64,000 nt of DNA from Dyadobacter linearis (GTDB lineage: Bacteria; Bacteroidota; Bacteroidia; Cytophagales; Spirosomataceae): assembly GCF_907165045.1 (NCBI RefSeq), contig NZ_CAJRAU010000003.1:248001-312000 (forward strand). Reading direction: 5' to 3'. The notes under the pieces were generated by a model that made no database searches, was not told where the DNA came from, and saw only the letters and a list, made by a program, of their open reading frames with translations. Of this stretch, positions 53,738 to 63,703 are shown in pieces. Position 1 is the stretch's first letter. Every line of letters starts with the position of its first letter. Position numbers and translations under genes: made by a program.

Positions 53738-56113
53738 TCACTCACTCCTCAGCGACTTCACAGGATTTGTCAAAGCTGCTTTAATAGCCTGGAAACTAAC
53801 GGTTAACAACGTTATCAGGATTGCCGTGAAAGCGGAGATGGCGAATACGAACCAGCTGAGCTCAATATGATATTCATACCGTTTGAGCCAGTCACTGAGA
53901 AAATATAGGGCGATTGGTGAAGCAAGGACGCAGGATATCAGAACCAAGTAAATAAACTCCTTGGACAACATCGCCCACATTTGCGCCACACTGGCACCCA
54001 GCGCTTTGCGAATACCGATTTCCTTTGTGCGCTGCTCTGCTGTATATGCGGCAAGTCCGAACAAACCGAGACACGAAATAATGATCGCCAGCACTGCAAA
54101 TACCCGCGCCAATTTCCCGATCCGCTCCTCCGCTCTGAACTTCGCATCGTATTCATCATCGGCAAATTTGAATGCGAAAGGCGAATCCTGATCGTGCTTG
54201 CGGAACACTGCTTTTACTTTTTTCAATGCCTGATCAGCCGGCTTGCCCGGCAGCAGCTTGACATTAATGAGACTAGCCCATTCATAATTAAGCATAAAAA
54301 TAGTAGGCACAGCCGGTTCATAAGGAGACTGCATCACCATATCCTTGATCACACCCACTACCTGCATCGGTTTCTTATTGTAACGGATCGTCTTGCCGAC
54401 AATATCCTTGATCCCAGTCAATTTTACGGCAGCTTCATTGAGTACAAACGCGGAAGTATCCGTGGAATAATCTCTCGAAAAGTCTCGTCCGTCAATGATC
54501 TTCCACCCTATTGTTTTTCCAAAATCGTGGGTGCAGGCGATCGTGCCGAAAAGCGGCATGGAGCCGGCTTCCATTCCGTCCCATTCGAAACCGATCTGAT
54601 TGGAATTAATGCTGGTAGTAGGACTGGAAGACTCGCTCATTTCGTGCACGACGCCCGTTTTCATCAGATCGTCGCGCAGCGGGTAGTATTTTCCGAACAG
54701 GTTCGGCGACATATCGATCTGCAATAGTCCCTGCCGGTCGTACCCAACCGGTCTGCTTTTGGCGTGCTGTATTTGCTGAAAAACGATGATCGTACCAATA
54801 ATCAAAGTAATAGAAACGGTAAACTGCATTACCACCATAACCTTCCGGGGAACAGCCGACCATTTCCCAACTTTAAACGTGCCTTTAAGTACAGCCAAAG
54901 GGTTGAAAGAAGACAGATAGAAGGCGGGGTAACTGCCCGAAATCAAACCTGTGAACAGCGAAAAAACGATAAGCGCGAGCCAGAACTGCGGAGAGAAGAA
55001 TGGAAATTCGACCTGCTTTCCGGATAAGTCATTGAATGCGGGTAAACAAATGAGTACAAACAAAACGGCCAGGATCAATGCGAAACAAACCACCAGAAAC
55101 GATTCGCTCAAAAACTGGAACACGAGCTGACTGCGTAACGAACCGATCGATTTGCGTATCCCCACTTCTTTCGCCCGCTTTTCCGACCGGGCAGTGCTCA
55201 GGTTCATAAAATTGATACATGCCAGCAGCAGTACAAAAACGCCTATGATCGTAAACAGCCACACAAACTGAATACCGCCGCCTATATTCAGGCCATTCTT
55301 GAAATCGGAATACAAATGCCAGCGGCTCATCGGATGCAAAAAATACTGCGGTTTATCCGTTTTGGAGAATGCATGCGGCATTTCTACATCCCTGATCTTC
55401 AACGAAGCCTTTGCAATATCAACGTTGTCGGCTACCTGTGCGAAAAACTGAAACGAATGGTTGCCCCACTCCTGCTGCGCCGATTTCACCCAATTCTCAG
55501 CTTGCAGGTAATCATTCCACGGCAGGATCAGGTTCAATTCGTGGAAGTTGGAGTTAAAGGGAATATCTTCATAAATCCCCGTTACCTTGACATTCTTCTT
55601 GATATCTAGTTGCAAGGTCTTATTGAGCGCCTCTTCGTTTCCAAAAAGTGATTTGGCGAGAGACTCGGAAATCATAATGGAACCGGGATTTTTGAGCGCA
55701 TTATAATCCCCTTTGATCATTTTTAACGAAAGCATTTCCGGTAGCGAAGGCTCCGCGTACATTCCTGGTTTGTTGATCTTTTTATCTCCATTAGCCAGCA
55801 AATGCCCATAATTCCACGACGCAAGCGAAGTGAACTTGAAATTCGAACCGTATTTCGTAGCCATTTCTGTGACCGCCGGGATAGAAACCGCTGTCCCCGT
55901 GAACGTCTGGCCGTTGAAAGTCTGGTTGATCCACGCCTGGGTTACCCTGTCATAGTTTTTATGGTATTTATTGTACGACAATTCGTCCCAGACCCAAAGC
56001 CCGATCAGCATTGCAACTGCAATACCAACTGCCAGCCCGATGATATTGATAAAAGAGTAAACCTTGTTTTTGGAAAGGTTTCGGAGGGCAATTTTAAAGT
56101 AATTCCTGATCAC
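53738..56113 (-). CDS. Double-length MacB/FtsX-type ABC permease (copy G)
   Basis: It has 791 residues starting MIRNYFKIALRNLSKNKVYS. The coupling motifs are EVGIRKSIGSLRSQLVFQFL and EIGIRKALGASVAQMWAMLSKEF; the tail is TNPVKSLRSE. It is the last gene of the four-copy block, 80 bp after copy H, and ends 2 bp from the frameshifted PIN-domain gene on the other strand. Its N-terminal half contains GYDRQGLLQIDMSPN, a short loop also seen in other copies as GFDKEQVVIIPL or GYNRENLIIL. Confidence 0.93.
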   Translation of the reverse strand: MIRNYFKIALRNLSKNKVYSFINIIGLAVGIAVAMLIGLWVWDELSYNKYHKNYDRVTQAWINQTFNGQTFTGTAVSIPAVTEMATKYGSNFKFTSLASWNYGHLLANGDKKINKPGMYAEPSLPEMLSLKMIKGDYNALKNPGSIMISESLAKSLFGNEEALNKTLQLDIKKNVKVTGIYEDIPFNSNFHELNLILPWNDYLQAENWVKSAQQEWGNHSFQFFAQVADNVDIAKASLKIRDVEMPHAFSKTDKPQYFLHPMSRWHLYSDFKNGLNIGGGIQFVWLFTIIGVFVLLLACINFMNLSTARSEKRAKEVGIRKSIGSLRSQLVFQFLSESFLVVCFALILAVLFVLICLPAFNDLSGKQVEFPFFSPQFWLALIVFSLFTGLISGSYPAFYLSSFNPLAVLKGTFKVGKWSAVPRKVMVVMQFTVSITLIIGTIIVFQQIQHAKSRPVGYDRQGLLQIDMSPNLFGKYYPLRDDLMKTGVVHEMSESSSPTTSINSNQIGFEWDGMEAGSMPLFGTIACTHDFGKTIGWKIIDGRDFSRDYSTDTSAFVLNEAAVKLTGIKDIVGKTIRYNKKPMQVVGVIKDMVMQSPYEPAVPTIFMLNYEWASLINVKLLPGKPADQALKKVKAVFRKHDQDSPFAFKFADDEYDAKFRAEERIGKLARVFAVLAIIISCLGLFGLAAYTAEQRTKEIGIRKALGASVAQMWAMLSKEFIYLVLISCVLASPIALYFLSDWLKRYEYHIELSWFVFAISAFTAILITLLTVSFQAIKAALTNPVKSLRSE

Positions 56114-56193
56114 AGCTAATAGGGTTTAATATCATATCCAAAAGATTGCTTTTCTTACCTGGAAGTTGCATGCACGAAGCCAGGCACAAAAAC

Positions 56194-58608
56194 TTATTCG
56201 CTTCTCAGCGCAGTTACCGGATTAGTGAGCGCCGCTTTGATGCTCTGAAAGCTAATTGTGATCATCGCTATGATAATTGCAAATATGCCTGCCAATACAT
56301 AAATCCACCAGCTCACATTGACTTTATAGGTAAAATCCTGCTGCCACTCGCTCATAAAGTACCACGCAACCGGCGACGCAATTACAAGCGCGACCACCAC
56401 TAACCTGACAAAATCGAGGGAAAATAAACCGAAGATATTCAGTGCAGACGCGCCTACTGCCTTCCGGATTCCCATTTCCTTCGTACGCGATTCGGCCATG
56501 AATGCAACTACGCCGTACAGCCCGAGGCAGCCGATAAAAATGGCGATACCGGCCAGTATTTTAAAGAGTTCGAACAAACGTTCTTCTTTTTGATAAAAGC
56601 TATTGAGGGTCTGATCCAGGAAAGTGTATTTGAATAAATAATCCGGAAACGTGGCCGACCATACATTTTCGATCTTGCTGATCAGCGCCGGACTTGCTCC
56701 TGCTGCCAGCTTCATTCCTAAGGTGCTATAATTACTTCGCAGGCTCGTTAGTACACAGGGAATAATTTCACGATGCAGGCTATACGTATTGAAATTTTTC
56801 ACTACACCTACAATAGGTAACTTGTGATCGGAGCCTCCGATCGTGAGTCTCTTCCCAAGGATATCTTCCGGATTTTTGAATCCTAGCTTTTGAACAAAAG
56901 CTTCATTGATCACATATTCCCGGATCGTATCTGCCGGCAGGTACATCCGACCGGCTATCAGCGTGAGGCCATAAGTTTTCACATAAGAAGTATCGGCGGG
57001 CCGCATTACCACTTCGAAATCAAGAAGTTCCTTGTCATTTTCAAAAGTAAAGGCAGTCTGCCAGTTACTACCGGACATCGGTGTAAATGAACTGAAACTC
57101 ATACTCTTAATACCTGGCTCATTTTCAAGCTGGGCACGTAGCCTTTCCAGCTGGCCCGGATTCTGCTCGGGTACAGGCACATTCACGATTTCGTCTTTCA
57201 CAAACCCAAGATCCATGGTCCGGAAATGCTTCATTTGCATGTAAGCGATCAGCGTACCCAGCAGCACAACCTGCGAAATTGTAAATTGAAGTACGATCAA
57301 CCCTCTCCTCAAATTCGCCTGACCGCCACCCGAAGTCCTCATTTTGCCTTTTAATGCAAGAATAGGCTGGTATCCCGAAACCACGAGCGCAGGATAAAAA
57401 CCAGCCAGAAAAGTTGTTACGACCGCCATAATCAGCAAAAACACGAGGATCGACGGATCAGCGAAAAACATAACGCCTTTCGAACTGATATTCAGGGTTT
57501 CTGCAACACCCGGCAGCGCGATCTGCGCCAGAATGAGTGCCAGCAATACCGAAACAAACGTCAGCACGCCTGTTTCCGAAAAATATTGACGCAGCAACTG
57601 CCCGCGCGTGCTTCCCAAAACCTTCCTCACTCCCACTTCTTTCGCGCGCCTCAAAGCCTGCGCCGTAGCCAGATTGATAAAGTTGACGCACGCAGTGATC
57701 AGGATAAATATGCCAACCAGTACCATCGACCAGATCATTCCTTTACTTATTGTGCGCCCCGCGTAATTCTGCATATTCGTCATGAAATGCATGTCTTTTA
57801 CAGGCAGGAGCACCAGGTCAGTCTCGGCCGCAGCTTTCGGATCTCTGTATTTTTTACTCAAATCCGCCAGATTCCGCTCCATACGCTGCTCGGTCATATT
57901 CTCAGGGAGCCGCATATACATTTGTCCGCCGCCGTAGGTACTTATCCAATCGTCCCAGCTGGTAAAAGCGCCATACTCTTTGAGCGACGAAAAGGAAAGC
58001 ATTGTCGTAAATGGAAAACTGCTTGTTACCGGCGGATCCTGGATGATACCGGTTACTACAAAGTTCATTTTGTTATCCACACGAATCGTTTTGCCCATTG
58101 CATTCCCGGGACCGAAATAAGTCACGGCCTGACTTTCCGTCAAAACCACAGAGCCGGGATTACTGAGCGAAGTCGCCGGCGAGCCTTTTAACCATTTATA
58201 ATCCAGCAGGTTAAAATACTCGGGGCCGATAAAACCTAATGCATAAGAAGCCGAAGTGAGTTTCTTGAGATTCTTCCCCTCCCCGATCGTCACCAGTACT
58301 TCGCGAATACCATAAATGCAGGTTACCATGTTTTTTATCTCGGGATAATCACTCCTGAGTGCGGCGAGCACCGGCAGAGGCATCCCGGTCATATACCCTT
58401 TTTCCCCATTCGCCTTATTGTGGATCGATAGCCTGTAAACCTGGTCAATATGCTTGTTATGCGTATCAAAGCTGAGTTCATACCTGACCGTAAAGAAGAT
58501 CAGCAGGCAGCACGTCAGCCCCAGCGTGAGGCCGGTAACATTAATAATTGTAAAATTCCAGTTCCGCCGCAGGTTTCGGAATGAAGTAATAAGATAGTTT
58601 TTGATCAT
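56194..58608 (-). CDS. Double-length MacB/FtsX-type ABC permease (copy H)
   Basis: It has 804 residues starting MIKNYLITSFRNLRRNWNFT. The first FtsX core has EVGVRKVLGSTRGQLLRQYFSE; the second has EMGIRKAVGASALNIFGLFSLDF, the most divergent second coupling motif of the ten. The tail is TNPVTALRSE. Resemblance to copy D is noted under that entry. It lies 36 bp after copy I in the four-gene block. Confidence 0.93.
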   Translation of the reverse strand: MIKNYLITSFRNLRRNWNFTIINVTGLTLGLTCCLLIFFTVRYELSFDTHNKHIDQVYRLSIHNKANGEKGYMTGMPLPVLAALRSDYPEIKNMVTCIYGIREVLVTIGEGKNLKKLTSASYALGFIGPEYFNLLDYKWLKGSPATSLSNPGSVVLTESQAVTYFGPGNAMGKTIRVDNKMNFVVTGIIQDPPVTSSFPFTTMLSFSSLKEYGAFTSWDDWISTYGGGQMYMRLPENMTEQRMERNLADLSKKYRDPKAAAETDLVLLPVKDMHFMTNMQNYAGRTISKGMIWSMVLVGIFILITACVNFINLATAQALRRAKEVGVRKVLGSTRGQLLRQYFSETGVLTFVSVLLALILAQIALPGVAETLNISSKGVMFFADPSILVFLLIMAVVTTFLAGFYPALVVSGYQPILALKGKMRTSGGGQANLRRGLIVLQFTISQVVLLGTLIAYMQMKHFRTMDLGFVKDEIVNVPVPEQNPGQLERLRAQLENEPGIKSMSFSSFTPMSGSNWQTAFTFENDKELLDFEVVMRPADTSYVKTYGLTLIAGRMYLPADTIREYVINEAFVQKLGFKNPEDILGKRLTIGGSDHKLPIVGVVKNFNTYSLHREIIPCVLTSLRSNYSTLGMKLAAGASPALISKIENVWSATFPDYLFKYTFLDQTLNSFYQKEERLFELFKILAGIAIFIGCLGLYGVVAFMAESRTKEMGIRKAVGASALNIFGLFSLDFVRLVVVALVIASPVAWYFMSEWQQDFTYKVNVSWWIYVLAGIFAIIIAMITISFQSIKAALTNPVTALRSE

Positions 58609-58644
58609 GGCAAGATGAATTTATTATTTTTCGACTGGCTGGCT

Positions 58645-61059
58645 TTACTCACTTTTAAGCGACTTTACCGGATTCATCAATGCGGCTTTTATACTTTGAA
58701 AACTCACTGTTCCTACTGCCAGCACAATCGCCGCCAATCCTACAAAAACAAAAATCATCGGGTTGATCTCGATCCGGTAGGGATAATTGTCCAACCAGGC
58801 CTGCATAGCAAACCAGGCCAGAGGCGAGGCAATGACAATTGCTACTATAACGAGCTTTACGAAGTCTTTTGACAACACCAAAACCAGGCTCGAAATACTC
58901 GCTCCCAGCACTTTACGAACACCTATCTCCTTCGTCCGCTGTTCGATCACGATCAATGCGACTGCAAATAACCCGAGGCAGGACAGCATAATCGCCACGC
59001 CAGAAGCCAGACTAAAAACCTTCGAAAGCCGCTCTTCCTCGCGGTACCAGGAATTCGTATTTTCATCCACGAAACTGCCGGTAAACTCCGATTCAGGGGT
59101 AACTTCTCTCCATGCTTTCTTCAACTTTTCCATCGAAGTCCCCAGACTTTGCGGCGTCACCCGCACAAAAATATAGCTGATCGGTCCCGACGGTGAAATG
59201 TACATGGTAATCGGCTTCTTCTCGTTTTTGGAAGAATACAGATTGAAATCTGGAACAAGGCCAATGATCTGGTGTTTCATACCCGCCGTGTCAGTCCGGA
59301 AGAATTTACCCACCGGATCCTTCTCACCGATCATTTTTGCCATACTTTCGGTAATGATCACGCGACCAATCGAATCAGTGGAATACGTGGGATCAAACTC
59401 GCGGCCAGCCAGTAATTTTATATTGAGTGTTTTGAGATAATCATAATCAATGTGAAGCCAGTCCGTCGAAACCTCGCGGTCGTTGAATGTAAATCCGAGG
59501 ACACTCCGGGACGAACTTCGATCCGCTCCTATTCCCAGATTGACGCCGCTGCCCGTCATGCTCAATATGCTGGGATCGTCTTTCAGCTGGTTTCGCAGCC
59601 GACGCAATGCCTGCTGACCGTCGACCTTATTTCCAACCGGAATACTGATCACTTCCTCTTTCTGGAATCCCAGTGGTTGTGTTTTCAAATGATCCACCTG
59701 CTGCACCGCGATAATCGTGCAGCAGATCAGCAGGCTTGATAATGTGAATTGAGCTACAATGAGCGAGTTACGCAACAAACCCGGCTTTTTCATGGAAACC
59801 TTTCCCTTCAAAACCTCCACTGCATTGAACCGCGACATCTGCCACGCAGGATACCCGCCTGCAATCAGCGCTACGAACAAAAAGAGGCTGAAAACGAGCA
59901 ATATCGTACCCGGCTGCATGATATAGTCAAGGTTCAATTTCGACTGAAAGGTGCTGTTAAATGTGGGTAGAAGCAGAATTGTCAGCGTCATCCCTACTAG
60001 AAAACCGGCCAGACAAATAACGCCGGCTTCTCCCCAAATCTGAAAAAATAGCTGCTGCTTCAATGCACCAAGCGATTTACGCACCCCCACTTCACGGGCC
60101 CGGATAAATGAGCGCGCCACATTGAGATTGATGAAATTGAAACTCGCAATGAGCAAAATGAAAGTACCGATCGCCATCAATGCATATACCAGCCCGATCG
60201 GCGCTCCGCCAGACATATCTGAATCAAAATGAATGTCGGTCAGTTTCATGAGCCTTAGCGCAAAAATATCCCCCTTCTGGTCGGGCTTGGCGCCTTGCTT
60301 TTTAAGAGAGGCAAAGCTTTCGGCGAAGTATTTTTTGGTAAAAGGTCTAAGCTTTTGTTCGAATGCATCTTTGTCGATACCTGGTTTTAATTTCACAAAA
60401 ACCGCGTGCGAATGCGCGTCCCACTGGTCTTTTTCACGCTGGTAGCCGCCTGCATTTTCAACCCGGATGAATGCGTCATATTTTATCGTAGAGTTTTCGG
60501 GAAAATCGGCCAGCACTCCGGTAACGATGTACTGTTTCTTATTGGCATCCATCCCCAGCTGAAGCGCCTTGCCCAGCGGATCTTCCTTACCGAAAATACT
60601 CTCAGCCATATTCCTGCTGATCACAATATTGCTCAGATCGCTGAGCGCAGAGCCTGCATTGCCTTTTAAAAGGGGAAAAGAGAATATTTTAAGAAAATCA
60701 GCGTCGGTGTATTTGATATCCTTATCGAAATATTTGCCTTTGTAAACCACCACATACTGGCCATTCAAGATTCGGGCGGCTCCCTCGATTTCAGGGAATT
60801 CTGCTTTCAAAGCGGGCGTAAGTGGGTGCGGCATGGAACCTGCTTTTCTAGCTTTCTGAGGCTCATTGGCGAAAAAATAGGTTTTAAAAATCCGGTCTTT
60901 ATCCGCATGGAATTTATCAAATGAAAGCACAAAATAGGCTGTGAGAAACAGAAAGACACTAATGCAGAAAGCAACCGAAAGGCCAACGATATTGATCATA
61001 GCGTAACCCTTATTTTTCCAAAGGTTACGGAGCGCGATTTTAAGGTAGTTTTTGATCAT
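58645..61059 (-). CDS. Double-length MacB/FtsX-type ABC permease (copy I)
   Basis: The ATG at 61059 (MIKNYLKIALRNLWKNKGYA) gives 804 residues and lies 4 bp after copy J; an ATG at 61071 overlaps J by 8 bp and is possible. The first FtsX core has EVGVRKSLGALKQQLFFQIWGEA, the second EIGVRKVLGASISSLVLVLSKDF; the tail is MNPVKSLKSE. The tight spacing indicates co-translation with J. Confidence 0.92.
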   Translation of the reverse strand: MIKNYLKIALRNLWKNKGYAMINIVGLSVAFCISVFLFLTAYFVLSFDKFHADKDRIFKTYFFANEPQKARKAGSMPHPLTPALKAEFPEIEGAARILNGQYVVVYKGKYFDKDIKYTDADFLKIFSFPLLKGNAGSALSDLSNIVISRNMAESIFGKEDPLGKALQLGMDANKKQYIVTGVLADFPENSTIKYDAFIRVENAGGYQREKDQWDAHSHAVFVKLKPGIDKDAFEQKLRPFTKKYFAESFASLKKQGAKPDQKGDIFALRLMKLTDIHFDSDMSGGAPIGLVYALMAIGTFILLIASFNFINLNVARSFIRAREVGVRKSLGALKQQLFFQIWGEAGVICLAGFLVGMTLTILLLPTFNSTFQSKLNLDYIMQPGTILLVFSLFLFVALIAGGYPAWQMSRFNAVEVLKGKVSMKKPGLLRNSLIVAQFTLSSLLICCTIIAVQQVDHLKTQPLGFQKEEVISIPVGNKVDGQQALRRLRNQLKDDPSILSMTGSGVNLGIGADRSSSRSVLGFTFNDREVSTDWLHIDYDYLKTLNIKLLAGREFDPTYSTDSIGRVIITESMAKMIGEKDPVGKFFRTDTAGMKHQIIGLVPDFNLYSSKNEKKPITMYISPSGPISYIFVRVTPQSLGTSMEKLKKAWREVTPESEFTGSFVDENTNSWYREEERLSKVFSLASGVAIMLSCLGLFAVALIVIEQRTKEIGVRKVLGASISSLVLVLSKDFVKLVIVAIVIASPLAWFAMQAWLDNYPYRIEINPMIFVFVGLAAIVLAVGTVSFQSIKAALMNPVKSLKSE

Positions 61060-61063
61060 GATT

Positions 61064-63523
61064 CTATTCACTTTTGAGTGACTTCACCGGATTTGTCATA
61101 GCGGCTTTGATAGCCTGGGTACTTACTGTGATCATGGCGACGACGACCGACAATATGCCCGCCAGCGCAAACATCCACCATTGAATACTGATTTTATAGA
61201 CAAAATCCTGCAACCATTTGTCCATTACATACCAAGTGAGCGGCGTGGCGATTACGATTGAAATGCAGATCAGTTTAACAAAATCACCGGAAAGCAAACC
61301 GACAATACTACCGATAGAAGCCCCCAGCACCTTCCTGACCCCTATTTCCTTGATCCGCTGCTGCGCCGCAAATGCCGCCAGTCCGAAAAGACCGAGGCAG
61401 GAGATCAGAATTGAAATGACCGTGAATGAATTAACGATCCGCGAAGTGCGGGCGTCGGCTGTATAATTCCTTTGAAAATCCTCATTCAAAAAGCTGAAAG
61501 TAAAGGGCTCGTCCGGATTCAGCGCCTTCCATTTCGATTCGATAAAAGGCAGAACTTTGGCAACATCGTTGGTATTGACGTGCGCGATCACATAGTTGTG
61601 AACGGGTTCGTTTTGAAGGAAAAATGCATAAGGTTCAATGGCCTGGTGCAAATCCTGGAAGTGAAAATCTTTTACTACACCAATAATCTCAATACTCTTT
61701 GTCTGTTTATCGTACCGATCGTCGAAGCTCAGTTTCTGCCCGATCGCCTTTTCGAGCGGGATATTGAATTTCCTCAGCGTAGCCTCATTCACTACAATCT
61801 TCATATTGGTATCGGCAGGAAACTGGCTGGAAAACATCCTGCCCGCCGCGAGCTTGAAGCCCATCGTGCTCATAAATTCCGGCGCAACCCAGTTCGTTTT
61901 CACAAGTCCGTCTTCTTTCACCGGCCGGCCACTGACATACACGCTCATGTCGCTGGGATTGATGATTCCCGGGTAATATGAAGTGCCCGCCGCGGCCGTG
62001 ATCTGGTTATTTTGTAAAAGTTCGTTACGCAATGCGGGATAAGTTTTCCTGGATTCGTCGCTGCGGAAAGGGATCACGATCTGCTGATCTTTATTAAATC
62101 CCAGTGGTTGCTCGTGCATAAAACGTATCTGTTCCTGAATCACCAAAGTGCCCACAACCAGACCGATTGAGATCACAAATTGAAAAACAACCAAACCCCG
62201 CCGCAAAGTTGTCGCCGAAACCGAATTGACGAACTTACCTTTCACCACATCCAGCGGATTGAAAAGTGAAAGGTAAAAGGCCGGGTAACTACCCGAAATA
62301 ACGCCGGTCAGCAATGCGAGTGTCACAAACGCAAGAATGATTTTTGGATCCAGCAGGTCGCTGATCAATAGCGATTTATCTGCCAGCTGATTAAAAAACG
62401 GCAAAAAGAGCAGCACGAAAACGAATGCGAGCCCAAGCGCTACGAAGGTAAGTACCATCGATTCGCCCAGGAACTGGCCGATCAGCCCATTTCTACCTGC
62501 GCCCATCACTTTCCGGATCCCGACTTCCGCCGCCCGTTTCGCAGAGCGCGCAGTGGCCAGGTTCATGAAATTAATACAGGCAATCAACAGCGTGAATATA
62601 GCAATGGAAGCCAGCACGTACAGATAAGTTGTACTGGTGGTAGGCGTCACAATGTTGTCGATCAGGTTGAATAAATGGATGCCGGTTACCGGCAGTAACG
62701 CGAGTTTTTTATCATAACCCGCAAATTTCAGATCGGCGCGGGCATATTTGTCGATGAATGCAGGTAGCTTTTTGCTGAACTTGTCTGGATCTGTGCCCGG
62801 ACGCAGCCGCAAGTAGCTGTAAAACATATTGTTATTGGTAAAATTCTGCTCCGACTCGCGCAGGTATGTCCCTACCCAGCCCGCCTGCATCGGGATAAAA
62901 TATCGCGCGTCAATGTGCGAGCGCCTTGCCTCGTCACGGAAAACGCCGGTCACTTTGAAGTTCTCGTTATTGCCGGTTTTGCCTCCTACCTGAATGGTTT
63001 GGTTCAATGCAGACTTGTTACCAAAAAGCTTTTTTGCTACTTCCTCCGACAATGCGATCGAATGCGGGTCGCGCATCGAAGTTTTGGCATCGCCTTCGAT
63101 GAAATCGTAAGTGAAGACATCAAAAAATGTAGAATCTACGTGAATACCTTTGGTTTCGTAAAATGCCCTGGCATTGTTCCCTTCGCCTTGAACTTTGAGT
63201 AAGGTCTTGTCTTCCAGAAAATTCTGCCACAACCGGGTTACCTGGACCACTTCGGGGAATTCCGCTTTTACGGCCTGTGCGTACGGCGAAGGTGCGCGGG
63301 GGTTATCCATTTTCTCACCATTAGGCTGCACATTTTCGCTGCGGAGCAGGTACAGATCTTTGGCGTGTTCGTGGTGCCTGTCAAAGGAAATTTCGCTGAG
63401 AATGTACAGCAGCAGCAGCATGCAGCACGTCATACCGACCGACAGGCCGAAAACGTTAATGCCGGAAAACATCTTGCTTTTCAGCAGATTTCTCCAAGCG
63501 ATTTTCAAATAATTTTTAATCAT
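61064..63523 (-). CDS. Double-length MacB/FtsX-type ABC permease (copy J), first of the four-copy block
   Basis: The ATG at 63523 (MIKNYLKIAWRNLLKSKMFS) gives 819 residues, the longest copy; the ATG at 63550 adds nine residues. The coupling motifs are EVGIRKVMGAGRNGLIGQFLGES and EIGVRKVLGASIGSIVGLLSGDF; the tail is TNPVKSLKSE. It is the first gene of J-I-H-G (gaps 4, 36 and 80 bp). The upstream region carries the palindrome pair at 63648-63683 and a TGGTATAATAA element at 63571-63581 on the minus strand. Confidence 0.93.
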   Translation of the reverse strand: MIKNYLKIAWRNLLKSKMFSGINVFGLSVGMTCCMLLLLYILSEISFDRHHEHAKDLYLLRSENVQPNGEKMDNPRAPSPYAQAVKAEFPEVVQVTRLWQNFLEDKTLLKVQGEGNNARAFYETKGIHVDSTFFDVFTYDFIEGDAKTSMRDPHSIALSEEVAKKLFGNKSALNQTIQVGGKTGNNENFKVTGVFRDEARRSHIDARYFIPMQAGWVGTYLRESEQNFTNNNMFYSYLRLRPGTDPDKFSKKLPAFIDKYARADLKFAGYDKKLALLPVTGIHLFNLIDNIVTPTTSTTYLYVLASIAIFTLLIACINFMNLATARSAKRAAEVGIRKVMGAGRNGLIGQFLGESMVLTFVALGLAFVFVLLFLPFFNQLADKSLLISDLLDPKIILAFVTLALLTGVISGSYPAFYLSLFNPLDVVKGKFVNSVSATTLRRGLVVFQFVISIGLVVGTLVIQEQIRFMHEQPLGFNKDQQIVIPFRSDESRKTYPALRNELLQNNQITAAAGTSYYPGIINPSDMSVYVSGRPVKEDGLVKTNWVAPEFMSTMGFKLAAGRMFSSQFPADTNMKIVVNEATLRKFNIPLEKAIGQKLSFDDRYDKQTKSIEIIGVVKDFHFQDLHQAIEPYAFFLQNEPVHNYVIAHVNTNDVAKVLPFIESKWKALNPDEPFTFSFLNEDFQRNYTADARTSRIVNSFTVISILISCLGLFGLAAFAAQQRIKEIGVRKVLGASIGSIVGLLSGDFVKLICISIVIATPLTWYVMDKWLQDFVYKISIQWWMFALAGILSVVVAMITVSTQAIKAAMTNPVKSLKSE

Positions 63524-63647
63524 GGCTAATAGATAGAGCGTCGTTTGCAAATCCAGTTAACCTGAATGAATTATTATACCAGCTCGATCCAATCCATCGC
63601 AACTAACTAATAATCAGCTTTTTACACTCATTTTTAAACCAAAAAAG

Positions 63648-63683
63648 TGTCCGCTTTCGGACACTTTTGTTCACAATTGGACT
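63648..63683. promoter_or_regulatory. Tandem palindrome pair upstream of permease J
   Basis: TGTCCGCTTTCGGACA (63648-63663) is followed 20 bp later by TGTTCACAATTGGACT (63668-63683). The first extends to an 11-bp perfect stem with a T-run on the minus strand, so it could also terminate the antitoxin-like gene. Confidence 0.65.
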
Positions 63684-63703
63684 TGGGGTAGTGTAAGCTT
63701 CGT

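Noticed and set aside
63641-63668. Pure terminator reading of the 11-bp hairpin before permease J
   Set aside because: It fits a minus-strand terminator, but the second palindrome at fixed spacing and the similar pair before F, where there is no gene to terminate, argue for an added regulatory role. The terminator function is not excluded.
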